A DNA stretch of 64,000 bases from Mucilaginibacter sp. dw_454 (GCF_018449775.1 NZ_JAAVVB010000001.1:372001-436000), one strand, 5' to 3'. Numbered from the stretch's first letter, positions 30,801 to 39,502 are shown. The notes: generated by a model from the letters alone, not told the origin. Made by a program: numbers and translations.

Positions 30801-31070
30801 GTAACGCGGCTGTACTTCGTAAGATTTACCGCCGGCCAGCAGAACCGCTTTGCCGCCGCCAATAGGTACGCTATAAATATCGCCTAAAAGATCAAATACT
30901 ACGGTTTTGCCGTCTGGGCTGACGTCCAGGTTCATCCAGGTGCCTTCGTCGGTAGTTATTGTAACTTTCTTTTGAACGCCCGGCGGGGTCTCGACGTTCC
31001 ATTTTGGTGCTTGCGCGTTAGCGGTACACACAGCAAGTAAAAGTATAGTTGTTAGTCTGAGTAATTTCAT
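27840..31070 (-). CDS. Secreted TolB-like beta-propeller / amidohydrolase fusion
   Basis: 1076 residues from ATG 31070, chosen because the signal peptide MKLLRLTTILLLAVCTANA starts there; an upstream in-frame start would bury it. The first 620 residues hold WD40-like TolB/PD40 blades, repeatedly written as SPDGK (for example VSPDGKTVVFD, YSPDGKSISYTS). Residues about 640-1060 form a metal-dependent amidohydrolase with PGIVDVHAHLHPS carrying the first His pair and GHTGIEHNIPVW and HGQLQGLG further on. The family includes exported peptidase- or imidazolonepropionase-like enzymes; the substrate is not predictable. Confidence 0.9.
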   Translation of the reverse strand: MKLLRLTTILLLAVCTANAQAPKWNVETPPGVQKKVTITTDEGTWMNLDVSPDGKTVVFDLLGDIYSVPIGGGKAVLLAGGKSYEVQPRYSPDGKSISYTSDKEGGDNIWVMNADGNNKHSITHENFRLLNNASWTPDGQYLVARKHFTASRSLGAGEMWLYNKNGGDGIQLTKRKNDQQDAGEPTVSPDGKFVYWSEDVTPGPNFQYSKDPNAGIYAIKRLNRETGNIETVTGDAGGACRPQISPDGKLLAFVKRVRLKSVLYLHNLATGEEWPVYDDLSHDQQETWAIFGVYPNFAWTPDSKNIIFYAKGKIWNLDITSLQAVQIPFDVTTTQTITDALHFPQRVFQDDFTARMIRQVTTSADGKKIAFNAAGYVYTKDLPAGVPTRIDTLTDFEYDPSFSPDGKQLVYISWNDALKASINTVDLTTHVVTRVTVDKGYYYTPKFSNHGDKIIYRKGEGNEVLGFAFGVAPGIYTIPPAGGTPTMIIDNGINPTFSADDSKIYYQSSEGGKKAYKIMDANGANQRTLFTSQYATQFAPSPDGKWMAFTELFNCYVTPMVNAGAPLDLSANNKSLPLTKLTKDAGTSLHWSKDSQKLMWVLGPKYYTRDIHNAFSFVDGTAPALDTTGVDINLKLKSDVPDGKIAFTNARIITMKDDEVIEKGTIIIDHNKIVNIGKTGEVPVPDDAKVYDIPGKTIMPGIVDVHAHLHPSQDGISPQQDWNYFANLSYGVTTAHDPSSNTEMVFSQSEMLKAGRMVGPRVYSTGTILYGADGDFKAVINSLDDALSALRRLKAVGAFSVKSYNQPRREQRQEIIEAARQLQMQVVPEGGSTFFTNMNMILDGHTGIEHNIPVWPVYKDVKSLWNNSKSGYTPTLIVSYGTQFGENFWYDRTEVWKDEHLLNFTPKYIVDSRSRRRTTSEYGEYGHVEVSKYVKQIADGGTKVNLGSHGQLQGLGAHWEMWMLAQGGMTPLQVIRCATINGASYLGMDKEIGSLQNGKLADLIVMNQNPLDDIRNTNNIKYVMLNGRLYDSDSMNEIGNHEKLRQRFWWQLSRGDSVTLPVGNTETYLYGTNDGD

Positions 31071-31148
31071 TGAGCAGAATTTTACAAATGCTAAGTTAAA
31101 ACTATTAACGCATTTTAATAGTTTTGGGGAAGTCATAAAATAATTCTA

Positions 31149-31784
31149 GTGGTAAGTCGCGCAAAGGCACTCAAAATAATCTTCAGAACAGTAATAGCAT
31201 TGCTTGTGCTTCTAGGCATAGGGTTCGTTACCTATTGGGTGATGTTGTTAAGCGCTTTCGGATTGTTTGATAAAACGTACAATATAAAGGACTTGATCGA
31301 GACCTTTAATGATAAAAAAGTAGAAATTTACGAGGTGAAAAGTTATGCTAAACAAATAGCACCAAAGTTCGAAAACTTTGATGTCGAATTTGATGATGAT
31401 GGCACTATCAATAGATTGCAAATTATTCCTGTCGATACAGGTAAAGGTTCAGATTTGACAGGTGCTTCTTGGTATAAAGACATGGGATCGAAAAAATTAG
31501 ATTCTTTGTTAGTAGGTTTGGGCATAACTGAAAATAAGCTAAATGTCTTGAAAGAAAAACTGAAAGCTGCTCATTGTATTTCAGTTAAAAGCGGCGAACC
31601 CACAGAAATTGGTTTTCAGCGTAGCGGATTGGGGGAGTACTCTTTTGTTGTCTTCGACAAACCCATGTCCGACAGTTTAAAAAAACAATATAGCGATAGT
31701 TGCCTTTATCGCTATGTAAACAGCAAGTTGATACTAGAATACGGTGGTGGTGCAGTTGGCCCACAATGTTTTCCGAAGCGATAG
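31149..31784 (+). CDS. Membrane-anchored protein of unknown function
   Basis: 211 residues starting at GTG 31149. A single N-terminal membrane helix (about residues 12-34) precedes an extracytoplasmic domain of about 175 residues with no recognised motif. It has two Cys near the C terminus and one in the middle, which might form a disulfide. It ends 15 bp before recQ, so it could be cotranscribed with it. Confidence 0.6.
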   Translation: MVSRAKALKIIFRTVIALLVLLGIGFVTYWVMLLSAFGLFDKTYNIKDLIETFNDKKVEIYEVKSYAKQIAPKFENFDVEFDDDGTINRLQIIPVDTGKGSDLTGASWYKDMGSKKLDSLLVGLGITENKLNVLKEKLKAAHCISVKSGEPTEIGFQRSGLGEYSFVVFDKPMSDSLKKQYSDSCLYRYVNSKLILEYGGGAVGPQCFPKR

Positions 31785-31799
31785 TTTGCAGACTCCACT

Positions 31800-33692
31800 A
31801 TGACTATACAAGAGATCCTCAAAACCTATTGGAACCACGATACCTTTCGCCCCATGCAGGAGGATATCATCCAATCTGTATTGTTGGGGTACGATACGCT
31901 GGCACTTTTGCCTACGGGCGGCGGTAAGTCGGTTTGTTTCCAGGTGCCTGCTTTAGCTAAGGACGGGATCTGCATTGTGGTGTCGCCGCTGATAGCTTTG
32001 ATGAAAGATCAGGTAGAAAACCTGACCGAAAAAGGTATATTAGCTATAGCTATTACAGCCGGCATGAGCAAACGCGAAGTCGACGTAGCCCTGGACGCCT
32101 GTGTTTATAACGATGTAAAGTTTCTCTACCTATCTCCCGAGCGTTTATTGTCTGAACTGGTACAGGAGCGCATTAAATACATGCGGGTAAATTTGTTTGC
32201 GGTAGACGAGGCGCATTGTATCTCGCAATGGGGATATGATTTCAGACCGGCATACCTGCACATTGCCGACCTACGCAAATTACATCCGGACGTGCCTGTT
32301 TTAGCGCTTACCGCCACCGCCACTGCAGAGGTTAAAATCGACATACAAGAAAAACTACTGTTTAAAAATGCTAAAGTCTTTCAGAAAAGCTTTGAGCGCA
32401 AGAACATCAGCTATGTGGTGCAGCACGAAGAAAATAAGTTCCGCAAACTGTTAGACGTAGCAAAAGGTGTTAAAGGCACGGGTATAGTCTATGTACGCAG
32501 TCGGCGGGAGTGTGCCGAGATAGCCAAGCTTTATAATGATAATAATATTAAAGCCGATTATTACCATGCCGGACTAACGCCCGACGAACGCTCTAAAAAG
32601 CAGGAAAGCTGGAAAGGCAACGCAACCCGAATTATGGTTGCCACGAATGCCTTCGGGATGGGGATTGATAAACCGGGCGTTAGGTTTGTGATTCATAAAG
32701 ACCCGCCCGAAAGCCTGGAAGCTTATTACCAGGAGGCTGGTCGCGGAGGCCGGGATGAACAAAAAGCCTACGCTGTACTATTATATAATAACGCCGACCA
32801 TGCCCGGCAAGAAAAGATCTTTGAACTCAGTTTTCCGTCGGTTGATGAGATCAAGCTGGTATATCATCAGTTATCCAACTATTACTCCGTTGCTTATGGA
32901 GCAGGCGGGGGGGTAAGTTATGATCTTGATTTGGGCGCTTTTTGTTCAAAATATCAGTTGGATGTGATCAGGACGCTGAATGCCCTAAAATTCCTGGAGC
33001 AAAGCGAATACCTGTCATTCAGCGAGAGTGTGTTTTTACCATCGCGATTCAGGTTTGAGATACAGCATGATCAGTTGTATAACTTCCAGATCCAAAATGC
33101 CGGTTGGGATGCTTTTATAAAAACTTTGCTCAGATCGTACGGCGGCGCTTTTGAAAGCTATGTGCGGATAAAGGAGTTTGATGTGGCCTGCCGGGCCAAC
33201 ATGAGTGTGCAACAGGTTATAGAGGGATTAAAGCAATTGCAGGAATATGGTGTGATTAATTATCTGCCGCAAAATGATCAGCCGCAGGTTACGTACCTCA
33301 GATCGCGCCTGCAACCGAAAGATCTGTATATCGACAAAGCTTATATAGAACAGCGCAAGGCTACTTATCGCAAAAAAATAGAATCTGTATTTGGTTATTG
33401 CACCCGCAGGCAATGTCGCAGTCAGCAATTACTCGGCTATTTCGGCGAGACTGCCGCCGAGAAGTGCGGTGTCTGCGATGTATGCCTGGAAGAGAAGCGC
33501 CGCCAAAGTGCGGTTGATGTTGTAGACGATATCACTAATGAAATTGTACAATCACTCACTACAGAGTCGCTGGATATTAACGAACTGATGGAGACAATTC
33601 GCATCGGTACCGAAAAAGAACGTCTGGATACCATTCGTTTGCTGCTTGACGCCGGCAAAATTAAATTCAATAACGAGCGCTATTACCTGTAA
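31800..33692 (+). CDS. recQ: ATP-dependent DNA helicase RecQ, short form
   Basis: A 3'-5' helicase for recombination repair. 630 residues: Walker A LPTGGGKSVCFQVPA, the DEAH box VDEAHCISQWGYDFRP, motif IV-VI elements ending QEAGRGGRDE, then an RQC region whose zinc ligands appear as YCTRRQCRSQ...KCGVCDVC. The HRDC domain of longer RecQ proteins is absent, as in many Bacteroidota paralogues, so more than one recQ may exist in this genome. Confidence 0.94.
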   Translation: MTIQEILKTYWNHDTFRPMQEDIIQSVLLGYDTLALLPTGGGKSVCFQVPALAKDGICIVVSPLIALMKDQVENLTEKGILAIAITAGMSKREVDVALDACVYNDVKFLYLSPERLLSELVQERIKYMRVNLFAVDEAHCISQWGYDFRPAYLHIADLRKLHPDVPVLALTATATAEVKIDIQEKLLFKNAKVFQKSFERKNISYVVQHEENKFRKLLDVAKGVKGTGIVYVRSRRECAEIAKLYNDNNIKADYYHAGLTPDERSKKQESWKGNATRIMVATNAFGMGIDKPGVRFVIHKDPPESLEAYYQEAGRGGRDEQKAYAVLLYNNADHARQEKIFELSFPSVDEIKLVYHQLSNYYSVAYGAGGGVSYDLDLGAFCSKYQLDVIRTLNALKFLEQSEYLSFSESVFLPSRFRFEIQHDQLYNFQIQNAGWDAFIKTLLRSYGGAFESYVRIKEFDVACRANMSVQQVIEGLKQLQEYGVINYLPQNDQPQVTYLRSRLQPKDLYIDKAYIEQRKATYRKKIESVFGYCTRRQCRSQQLLGYFGETAAEKCGVCDVCLEEKRRQSAVDVVDDITNEIVQSLTTESLDINELMETIRIGTEKERLDTIRLLLDAGKIKFNNERYYL

Positions 33693-33912
33693 AGCGCCCG
33701 GTTAGACTGCAAAAAACGCTGAAAATCAGTCGCTCATTGTCATCACCCTATAATTTTCTTTCCGTTTTCACCGACACTATTACGGCGTTCACCGAGTAAA
33801 AAAGGCATTGTGTCGTTTTTACACTATCTGCCTGTAACGTTTTGTAATTGGTGTCGTCTTATGGATGTATTTAAAAATATTAAAAAAGAAAATTACAATA
33901 ATTCATAAGATC

Positions 33913-34524
33913 ATGAAAACTAGAATAGTAACCCTAATCACCCTGTTAACCATTATATTAAGTGTATCAGTTAGCAACGCGGCAACAAAAAACGACAATG
34001 GCAATATGGCCCCTGTAACTGTTGCAACCAACAACATTAACAAAATTGAAGCTTCCGGAAACGTTGAAGTTTATGTAACCACCGGCAGCAAAGACGACGT
34101 AAAAGTTTACGATAAATACTATGCACAAAATGCTTTTGTACAAGACAAAAACGGCGTGTTGCGTATTGCATCATATAACACCGAAAAACTGGTAGTATTG
34201 GTAACTGTAACAGATTTACATGCCATCACCGCTAGTGACAATGCGACAATAAAATCATACGGTAAATTATCATTGATTGATTTGAACCTGGTGTTAAATA
34301 ATACTGCAACAGCACATTTAAACTTTGATGCACTTACCGCTAATGTAACCTTAAACAACCGTACCGCAGCCGACCTTTCAGGTAGCGTAGTTGATTACAA
34401 TGTAGCTTACACGCAGTCATCAACCTTAAATAAAACCAACTTAACCGTTGTTAATGCCAGCGAAAAAAACACTACCAAAGTTAATGCTACCCGCGAAGCC
34501 GCAGAGAAAATGGCCAGCTTATAA
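33913..34524 (+). CDS. Exported GIN-domain-like (DUF2807-type) protein
   Basis: 203 residues from ATG 33913, where a typical signal peptide starts (MKTRIVTLITLLTIILSVSV, cut near SNAA). The rest is beta-rich with the NKIEASGNVEVYVTTGSKDDVKVY pattern of putative autotransporter-adhesin head (GIN) domains, forming a right-handed beta-helix-like solenoid. It is shorter than its neighbour at 34629 and ends in a charged helix. Role unknown, possibly at the cell surface. A strong terminator follows. Confidence 0.72.
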   Translation: MKTRIVTLITLLTIILSVSVSNAATKNDNGNMAPVTVATNNINKIEASGNVEVYVTTGSKDDVKVYDKYYAQNAFVQDKNGVLRIASYNTEKLVVLVTVTDLHAITASDNATIKSYGKLSLIDLNLVLNNTATAHLNFDALTANVTLNNRTAADLSGSVVDYNVAYTQSSTLNKTNLTVVNASEKNTTKVNATREAAEKMASL

Positions 34525-34564
34525 TCAAGCGCACACTTTTGCAAAAGTTCACTATATATTTTTT

Positions 34565-34595
34565 AAAACAGGAGTCTTAGACTCCTGTTTTGTTT
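34565..34595 (+). terminator. Intrinsic terminator after the first GIN-like gene
   Basis: Arms AAAACAGGAGTC and GACTCCTGTTTT (34565-34576 and 34580-34591), 12 bp with a 3-nt loop, then GTTTT. It separates the two GIN-like genes. Confidence 0.85.
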
Positions 34596-34628
34596 TATGT
34601 AACTTCGTATCAACTTAATAAACTTCTC

Positions 34629-35351
34629 ATGAATATCGCTTTCAAAACTACACTTACCTTAATTACCGGCATATCAATGCTTGCATTAGCATCATGTAAA
34701 CCAGGATGTTTAAAAGGATCTGGTAATGTGGTTACAGAAAATAGAAAGGTGACCAACTTTTCTAAGCTGGACATTAGTGGCGATTTTAATATTTCATTGA
34801 CGCAGGATAGCTCGCTAAATGTTTCTGTCGCCGGCGATGACAACCTGGTTAAAAACGTAACCACTAAAGTAAATGGCGAAGTATTGACTATTAAAAGCGA
34901 AAAAAGCGTTTGTGAGGGTAGCACGATCACGGTCAGTATTGGCGTAAAGAAACTGGAAGAACTTAAAGCCTCAGGGGCAGTAAATATAGGTACTAAAGGA
35001 AAACTGATAACTCAAAATTTTGATTTGGATCTGGCAGGGGCTTCAAAGATTAACATGGAACTTGACGCCGCTAACTTAACAACAACCAGCACCGGCGCAA
35101 CCGAGGTTGATCTGAAAGGACAGGCCAGCACCTTTACTGCAAACTTTGAAGGCGGGGGTAAACTGCAGGCCTTTGATTTTATTGTGGGTAATTACAACCT
35201 GCAATCATCGGGAGCAGGCGATTTTGAAATCAATGTACTGCATGAGCTGACCGTTAACACCACCGGCGCGTCGACTATTAAATACAAAGGAAATCCTACT
35301 ACCATTAATAATAAAAAATCAGGCGTATCAACCCTAACTAAGGTTAATTAA
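34629..35351 (+). CDS. GIN-domain (DUF2807) lipoprotein
   Basis: 240 residues from ATG 34629; a lipobox (MLALASC) follows a hydrophobic stretch, so it should be lipid-anchored. The solenoid begins GSGNVVTENRKV and FSKLDISGDFNISLTQD, the classic GIN-domain opening, and continues as repetitive beta strands to KLQAFDFIV and STIKYKGNP. An in-frame start further upstream would lie in the T run of the previous terminator and is excluded. Function is unknown in all bacteria known to me. Confidence 0.85.
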   Translation: MNIAFKTTLTLITGISMLALASCKPGCLKGSGNVVTENRKVTNFSKLDISGDFNISLTQDSSLNVSVAGDDNLVKNVTTKVNGEVLTIKSEKSVCEGSTITVSIGVKKLEELKASGAVNIGTKGKLITQNFDLDLAGASKINMELDAANLTTTSTGATEVDLKGQASTFTANFEGGGKLQAFDFIVGNYNLQSSGAGDFEINVLHELTVNTTGASTIKYKGNPTTINNKKSGVSTLTKVN

Positions 35352-35374
35352 ATCACGTTGGTTCAAATCTTGTA

Positions 35375-35407
35375 AGCCAACATCAATATAACTGATGTTG
35401 GCTTTTT
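35375..35407 (+). terminator. Intrinsic terminator after the GIN lipoprotein
   Basis: Arms AGCCAACATCA and TGATGTTGGCT (35375-35385 and 35393-35403), followed by a short T run. Confidence 0.85.
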
Positions 35408-35487
35408 GCTGACTTATAAGTTAGGATTTTAAAATTGTAAGATAGGTTGTTGCAATATTTAATAAATTAGCTGAAACTTATCACAGC

Positions 35488-35934
35488 TTGAACAAAATAG
35501 TACTTTCCGTTTTAATAGTCGCTTTGGCAATAGCCGGTTGTAAAAAAGATAGCCAGTCGGCCATTGTAGGCAAATGGAGTCTGATTAAACTAGATTTTAA
35601 ACTTTATGATTACGGTGGTAAAGGGGAGGTAATTGAGGACACCACCTTTGCAAATACCAATCCCACTGGTTATATTGAATTTAATACCGATGGTTCGGGA
35701 TATTCTACATTCGGCGGAACTACAACAACCGATCCTAATTCAGCGCCGCAGCAAACAGGGGCCTTTAATTATAAGCTTTCGGGCAATGTCTTAACATTTA
35801 ATAATCAGGCCACACCGGGTGCAAGCGAAACTGTGTCCTTCAACGGAAAGGAGATGCTCATCAGTAATAAATTATTTTTGCCGGGTAACCCATCAGCTGT
35901 GGTTTCAGAGACAGTTAATTATTATACAAAATAA
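35488..35934 (+). CDS. Small lipocalin-like lipoprotein, paralogue A
   Basis: 148 residues starting at TTG 35488. A lipoprotein signal ends VALAIAGC, then KKDSQSAIVGKWSLIK begins a lipocalin-like beta barrel (the GKW motif is typical of these small Bacteroidota lipoproteins). It closely resembles the next gene, so the pair arose by duplication. Ligand unknown. Confidence 0.75.
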   Translation: MNKIVLSVLIVALAIAGCKKDSQSAIVGKWSLIKLDFKLYDYGGKGEVIEDTTFANTNPTGYIEFNTDGSGYSTFGGTTTTDPNSAPQQTGAFNYKLSGNVLTFNNQATPGASETVSFNGKEMLISNKLFLPGNPSAVVSETVNYYTK

Positions 35935-36023
35935 ATATCGAGTTAGAACCTAATTGCTCAGTAACGGCTGTTGATCAATTGAAAAACTATATTTATCAAA
36001 CCTAATAAACCTATAATCACATC

Positions 36024-36470
36024 ATGAAAAAATTAATACCTGCGCTTTTAATAGGCGCCGCGGCTATCGCCGGGTGCAAAAAAGACGATCAATCATCTAT
36101 TATCGGTAAGTGGAAACTTACTAAAAGCGAGATTGCTTTTGCCGACCAAAACGGGAATGTCTATAAAGACACCACTATTTTAAATACCAATACTGCTGCT
36201 TACATCCAATTTAACAGCAATAATACCGGCAACGCTAATGTAGGTATTGGCATATCTATCGGTGCGCCCAATTTGAATGACATAAATGCTGGTAATTTTA
36301 CCTATCAATTATCCGGGAGCGCGTTAACAGTTAATTTTGCGCAGAGCAGTACCCCCGTTGAAGAAACAGTGGCCTTTAGCGGTGGCGAATTGGCGCTTAC
36401 AAATAAAATACACGAGTCGTCTGGCAACGTTACATTGAATGGTAGTATAGTTGCGTATTACTCCAAATGA
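36024..36470 (+). CDS. Small lipocalin-like lipoprotein, paralogue B
   Basis: Also 148 residues, ATG start, lipobox AAAIAGC, then KKDDQSSIIGKWKLTKSEI. Both paralogues share the GYIEFN/AYIQFN strand and end in a YYTK or YYSK strand. The stop precedes a 42-bp perfect palindrome. Confidence 0.77.
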   Translation: MKKLIPALLIGAAAIAGCKKDDQSSIIGKWKLTKSEIAFADQNGNVYKDTTILNTNTAAYIQFNSNNTGNANVGIGISIGAPNLNDINAGNFTYQLSGSALTVNFAQSSTPVEETVAFSGGELALTNKIHESSGNVTLNGSIVAYYSK

Positions 36471-36500
36471 TTTGATGGCTTAGGTTAGCAAACAAGCTAA

Positions 36501-36542
36501 AAGCAAAAAGCCTGTGTCGATATCGACACAGGCTTTTTGCTT
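36501..36542. terminator. Bidirectional terminator, 42-bp perfect palindrome
   Basis: The two 21-bp halves are exactly complementary around the centre between 36521 and 36522 (CCTGTGTCGA / TCGACACAGG core). A runs on the left and T runs on the right give both strands an intrinsic terminator for the convergent genes on either side. Confidence 0.9.
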
Positions 36543-36557
36543 TTATATAAAGAACTA

Positions 36558-37631
36558 TTATTTATATAATCTGAATTCCATCATTTGGAACGCACCTGCA
36601 AATGTGCTCAAAATAGACCATCTGTACCAGGTATATGCTTTTGGACTTGCTATCGGATAATAGAAGAATCTGTAATATCTGGTACCACTTTGACCAATTG
36701 AGGTCAGGTAGTCGGCAAAGCCAATGGTTAAGTTTTGGTGATCAAGATTATCCCAGGTTTGGCCATTGTCGTTTGAGCCTTGGATATACCATTCTTTAGG
36801 GTCGCGGGTACTTTCAGAGTCGTTACCATTTTCCAAACCGTATGTTTTAACAACAACAGGGGCCGGGAAATAAACATCATAGTTTTCAACCCCAGGGAAA
36901 GCAGAATAGTAACCAAATTTGGTTTGCGTATTGCCGTCAATCAGTTTTGGTGAGTTTTCGTTAGAGTTACCGGTGTCTTCGTAAGTAGAATGGAAACCAA
37001 TATTGGTTGGTGTAATGTCTATAACTATGCCATCGGTTGTAGCGCTTCTGCTTAAGGTAACAATACTTCCTTTATCTGAAGTTGCAGTAACCGTAAAGTT
37101 GTTAAAGCTACCAAAGGCAAAATTTGCTACCGGCGATAAGTCTGTACTTGTAGTTGTGGTTACCGCTGCGGTAACTGGGTCAACCGCGTTAAATGTCCAT
37201 AAAATTGATGCGATGTTGCCCTTTAAGGTGGCAGAAAATTTTAACTGGCCGTCTACACCAGTCTTTACAGCGTTTAATGCTAACACTTTTTCCGGATCGA
37301 TAACTAAAGGAACTTCTTTGTGAGAAAAATTACCCGTTTTTGAATATACTTCTAAATCCACGTCATAGGTGCCGGGAGCAAGATACGTGTGCGTAGGATT
37401 GGTGTCGGTTTTTAATGTGTCGTCACCAAATCTCCACTCTAGTTTAGTAAAGTTTTGTGCAAGGCTGTTGAATTTAAAAGTGAAACCGTCGTTAGCGTCT
37501 GGCGTAACGGTATAATCAGAGATTGGGTTAACAACTTCTTGGTCGCTTGGAACGACAACGCTGTTTTTTGAGCATGATGCCATCAAACCCACACACAACA
37601 GCAATGTTGCGGGCTTTAAAATGTTTTTCAT
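36558..37631 (-). CDS. Lipoprotein with PKD and discoidin-like (F5/8 type C) domains
   Basis: 357 residues from ATG 37631, which gives the signal MKNILKPATLLLCVGLMASC with a lipobox Cys; an ATG 24 bp upstream is possible but would blunt the signal. Residues about 40-115 form a PKD fold (LEWRFGDDTLKTDTNPTHTY then PGTYDVDLEV), a second similar region follows to about 205, and residues about 215-357 look like a carbohydrate-binding discoidin sandwich (KEWYIQGSNDNGQTWDNLD, YYRFFYYPI). Likely surface-exposed and glycan-binding; no SusC/SusD partners nearby. Confidence 0.78.
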   Translation of the reverse strand: MKNILKPATLLLCVGLMASCSKNSVVVPSDQEVVNPISDYTVTPDANDGFTFKFNSLAQNFTKLEWRFGDDTLKTDTNPTHTYLAPGTYDVDLEVYSKTGNFSHKEVPLVIDPEKVLALNAVKTGVDGQLKFSATLKGNIASILWTFNAVDPVTAAVTTTTSTDLSPVANFAFGSFNNFTVTATSDKGSIVTLSRSATTDGIVIDITPTNIGFHSTYEDTGNSNENSPKLIDGNTQTKFGYYSAFPGVENYDVYFPAPVVVKTYGLENGNDSESTRDPKEWYIQGSNDNGQTWDNLDHQNLTIGFADYLTSIGQSGTRYYRFFYYPIASPKAYTWYRWSILSTFAGAFQMMEFRLYK

Positions 37632-38095
37632 AGGTAATAATTTTTTAAATTTCATAGTGAATGTTTATTGTGTTGATTTAGTTGAGTTGCAAAAAAAAAT
37701 TAAGCAATTGCCATGATGTATGCCGGCCCTGAAGGGACGTATATATCAAATGACATCAGGCGCAGACATTATGCTGCCTTGAAGTGTAGATTAATCAGGT
37801 AGGGATGTGTATTGTATTATTAGTAACTTATTATTAACAATAAATACACGCCAATGTTAACGACAAGTTTGCGGATATTGTACATATTTTACCTTTATAA
37901 CAACATAATTACAAAATACTGACGTATGTGTCTGTAACATTAGAATAGCATTAAAACGTTAAAGCGCTGATTACGTTATGATTTGTATCTGCATAAATTT
38001 AATTGAAAATAAATTAGTACCTTTGCACCTCTAAAATTAGAGCCCTAATACAGGGGCTGTAACGCAGATACTTAAAAATAAATTATCCATTAAAG
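37632..38095. other. Divergent gene-free region upstream of tig
   Basis: 464 bp with the tig promoter at its right end and no coding sequence that I can support. A short hairpin AGCCC / GGGCT in 38041-38058 lies in the tig leader. Confidence 0.55.
38018..38025 (+). promoter_or_regulatory. -7 element of the tig promoter
   Basis: TACCTTTG is an exact TAnnTTTG, followed by C as often seen in this phylum. The -33 side is only a weak AT-rich match. It gives a leader of about 65 nt before ATG 38096. Confidence 0.55.
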
Positions 38096-39445
38096 ATGAA
38101 TATTACACAGGAAAAGATCGATAACCTGAACGCTGTTCTGAAAGTTAATATAGACCCTGCCGATTACCAGGCTCGTGTTGATAAAGCAATAAAAGACCAC
38201 GCTAAAAAAGCAAAAATACCAGGATTTCGTCCGGGTATGGTTCCGCCATCACACATCAAAAAAATGTATGGTAAAAGTATCTTGGTTGACGAGGTGAATA
38301 ACCTGTTGTCTGATACTTTAAATAACTACATCGCCGAACAAAAATTAGAGGTGTTGGGCCAGCCATTGCCGAAAGTAGACGACAAGCAAGAATACAAGTG
38401 GGACTTTGCCGACCAGTTTGAGTTTAATTACGAAATTGGTTTGGCGCCTGAGTTTGCTATCGATTTTTCATCAAAAGATAAACTAACACAATATGTGATC
38501 AAGATTGATGCAGAAACCCTGGCCGAGCGCGTTAAAAATATCCGCAGAAGCTATGGCAAAATGACAAATCCTGACGTATCGGCAGAGGATGATGTATTAT
38601 ATGCGCAATTAGAGCAGCTTTCGCCTGATGGTTCTGTTTTTGATGGTGGCATAAGCAATACTACATCTGTTAGATTAGAGCAAATTAAAGATGCCAAGAT
38701 TTTGAAATCTTTAGTTGGTGTTAAAAAAGACGATGAAGTAGTACTGGATATCCAGAAAGCATATGGTAACGATACGCCAAAAGTTGCTGCCATTTTAGGC
38801 ATAGACGAAAGCGAAGCGGCTGATTTAAAATCAAACTTTAAATTAATTGTAAAAAACGTTAACCGTTTAGAAGAAAGCGATCTGAACCAGGAGTTCTTTG
38901 ATAAATTATTTGGTGCAGGTGTGGTAACTGACGAAGCTGGTTTTACTGCTAAGATAACTGAAGAGTTAGAAAGCATGATGGCTCAGGACGCAGACAGGAA
39001 ATTACAGAACGACGTTTATAACTACAGCATAGACAAAGTTCAGTTTGAGTTACCTGACGAGTTTTTGAAACGTTGGTTAAGAGCTACAAACGAAAAGCTG
39101 AGCGAAGAAGAGTTGGAAGGTGGTTACAAAGATTTTGCTCAAAACTTGAAATGGACTTTAATTGAAAACAAAATCATTAAAGACAACAATATCCAGATTC
39201 AATATGATGAAGTTTTTGCAGCGGCAAAACAAAGCTTAGACGCACAGTTCAGAATGTACAGCCCAACCCCGTTAACAGACGAGCAATTAGGCCAGTACAC
39301 GGTACAATACCTGCAAAACAAAGAGAATGCTAATAAAGTATTTGACGAAGTAAAAGCCCTTAAAACAATAGATTACATTAAGAGCGTAGTTACTTTAGAT
39401 CAAAAAGAAATACCTTACAACGAGTTTAAAGAGCTGGCTAAGTAA
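38096..39445 (+). CDS. tig: Trigger factor chaperone
   Basis: 449 residues. The ribosome-binding tail is at residues 1-120 with PGFRPGMVPPSHIKKMYG, the trigger-factor signature. The middle domain occupies the place of the FKBP-type prolyl isomerase (about 155-240) but retains few of its residues, so isomerase activity is doubtful. The C-terminal chaperone arms follow. As in many bacteria it precedes clpP and clpX. Confidence 0.94.
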   Translation: MNITQEKIDNLNAVLKVNIDPADYQARVDKAIKDHAKKAKIPGFRPGMVPPSHIKKMYGKSILVDEVNNLLSDTLNNYIAEQKLEVLGQPLPKVDDKQEYKWDFADQFEFNYEIGLAPEFAIDFSSKDKLTQYVIKIDAETLAERVKNIRRSYGKMTNPDVSAEDDVLYAQLEQLSPDGSVFDGGISNTTSVRLEQIKDAKILKSLVGVKKDDEVVLDIQKAYGNDTPKVAAILGIDESEAADLKSNFKLIVKNVNRLEESDLNQEFFDKLFGAGVVTDEAGFTAKITEELESMMAQDADRKLQNDVYNYSIDKVQFELPDEFLKRWLRATNEKLSEEELEGGYKDFAQNLKWTLIENKIIKDNNIQIQYDEVFAAAKQSLDAQFRMYSPTPLTDEQLGQYTVQYLQNKENANKVFDEVKALKTIDYIKSVVTLDQKEIPYNEFKELAK

Positions 39446-39470
39446 GACAAGTTTTATACTTTAATGAGAA

Positions 39471-39502
39471 AAGCATCCTCCAAAAAAGAGGATGCTTTTT
39501 TT
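39471..39502 (+). terminator. Intrinsic terminator after tig
   Basis: Stem AAGCATCCTC / GAGGATGCTT (39471-39480 and 39488-39497), 7-nt loop, then a T run. Confidence 0.92.

Noticed and set aside
34590..34628. Upstream start for the GIN lipoprotein
   Set aside because: It would begin in the T run of a strong terminator and would spoil the lipoprotein signal.
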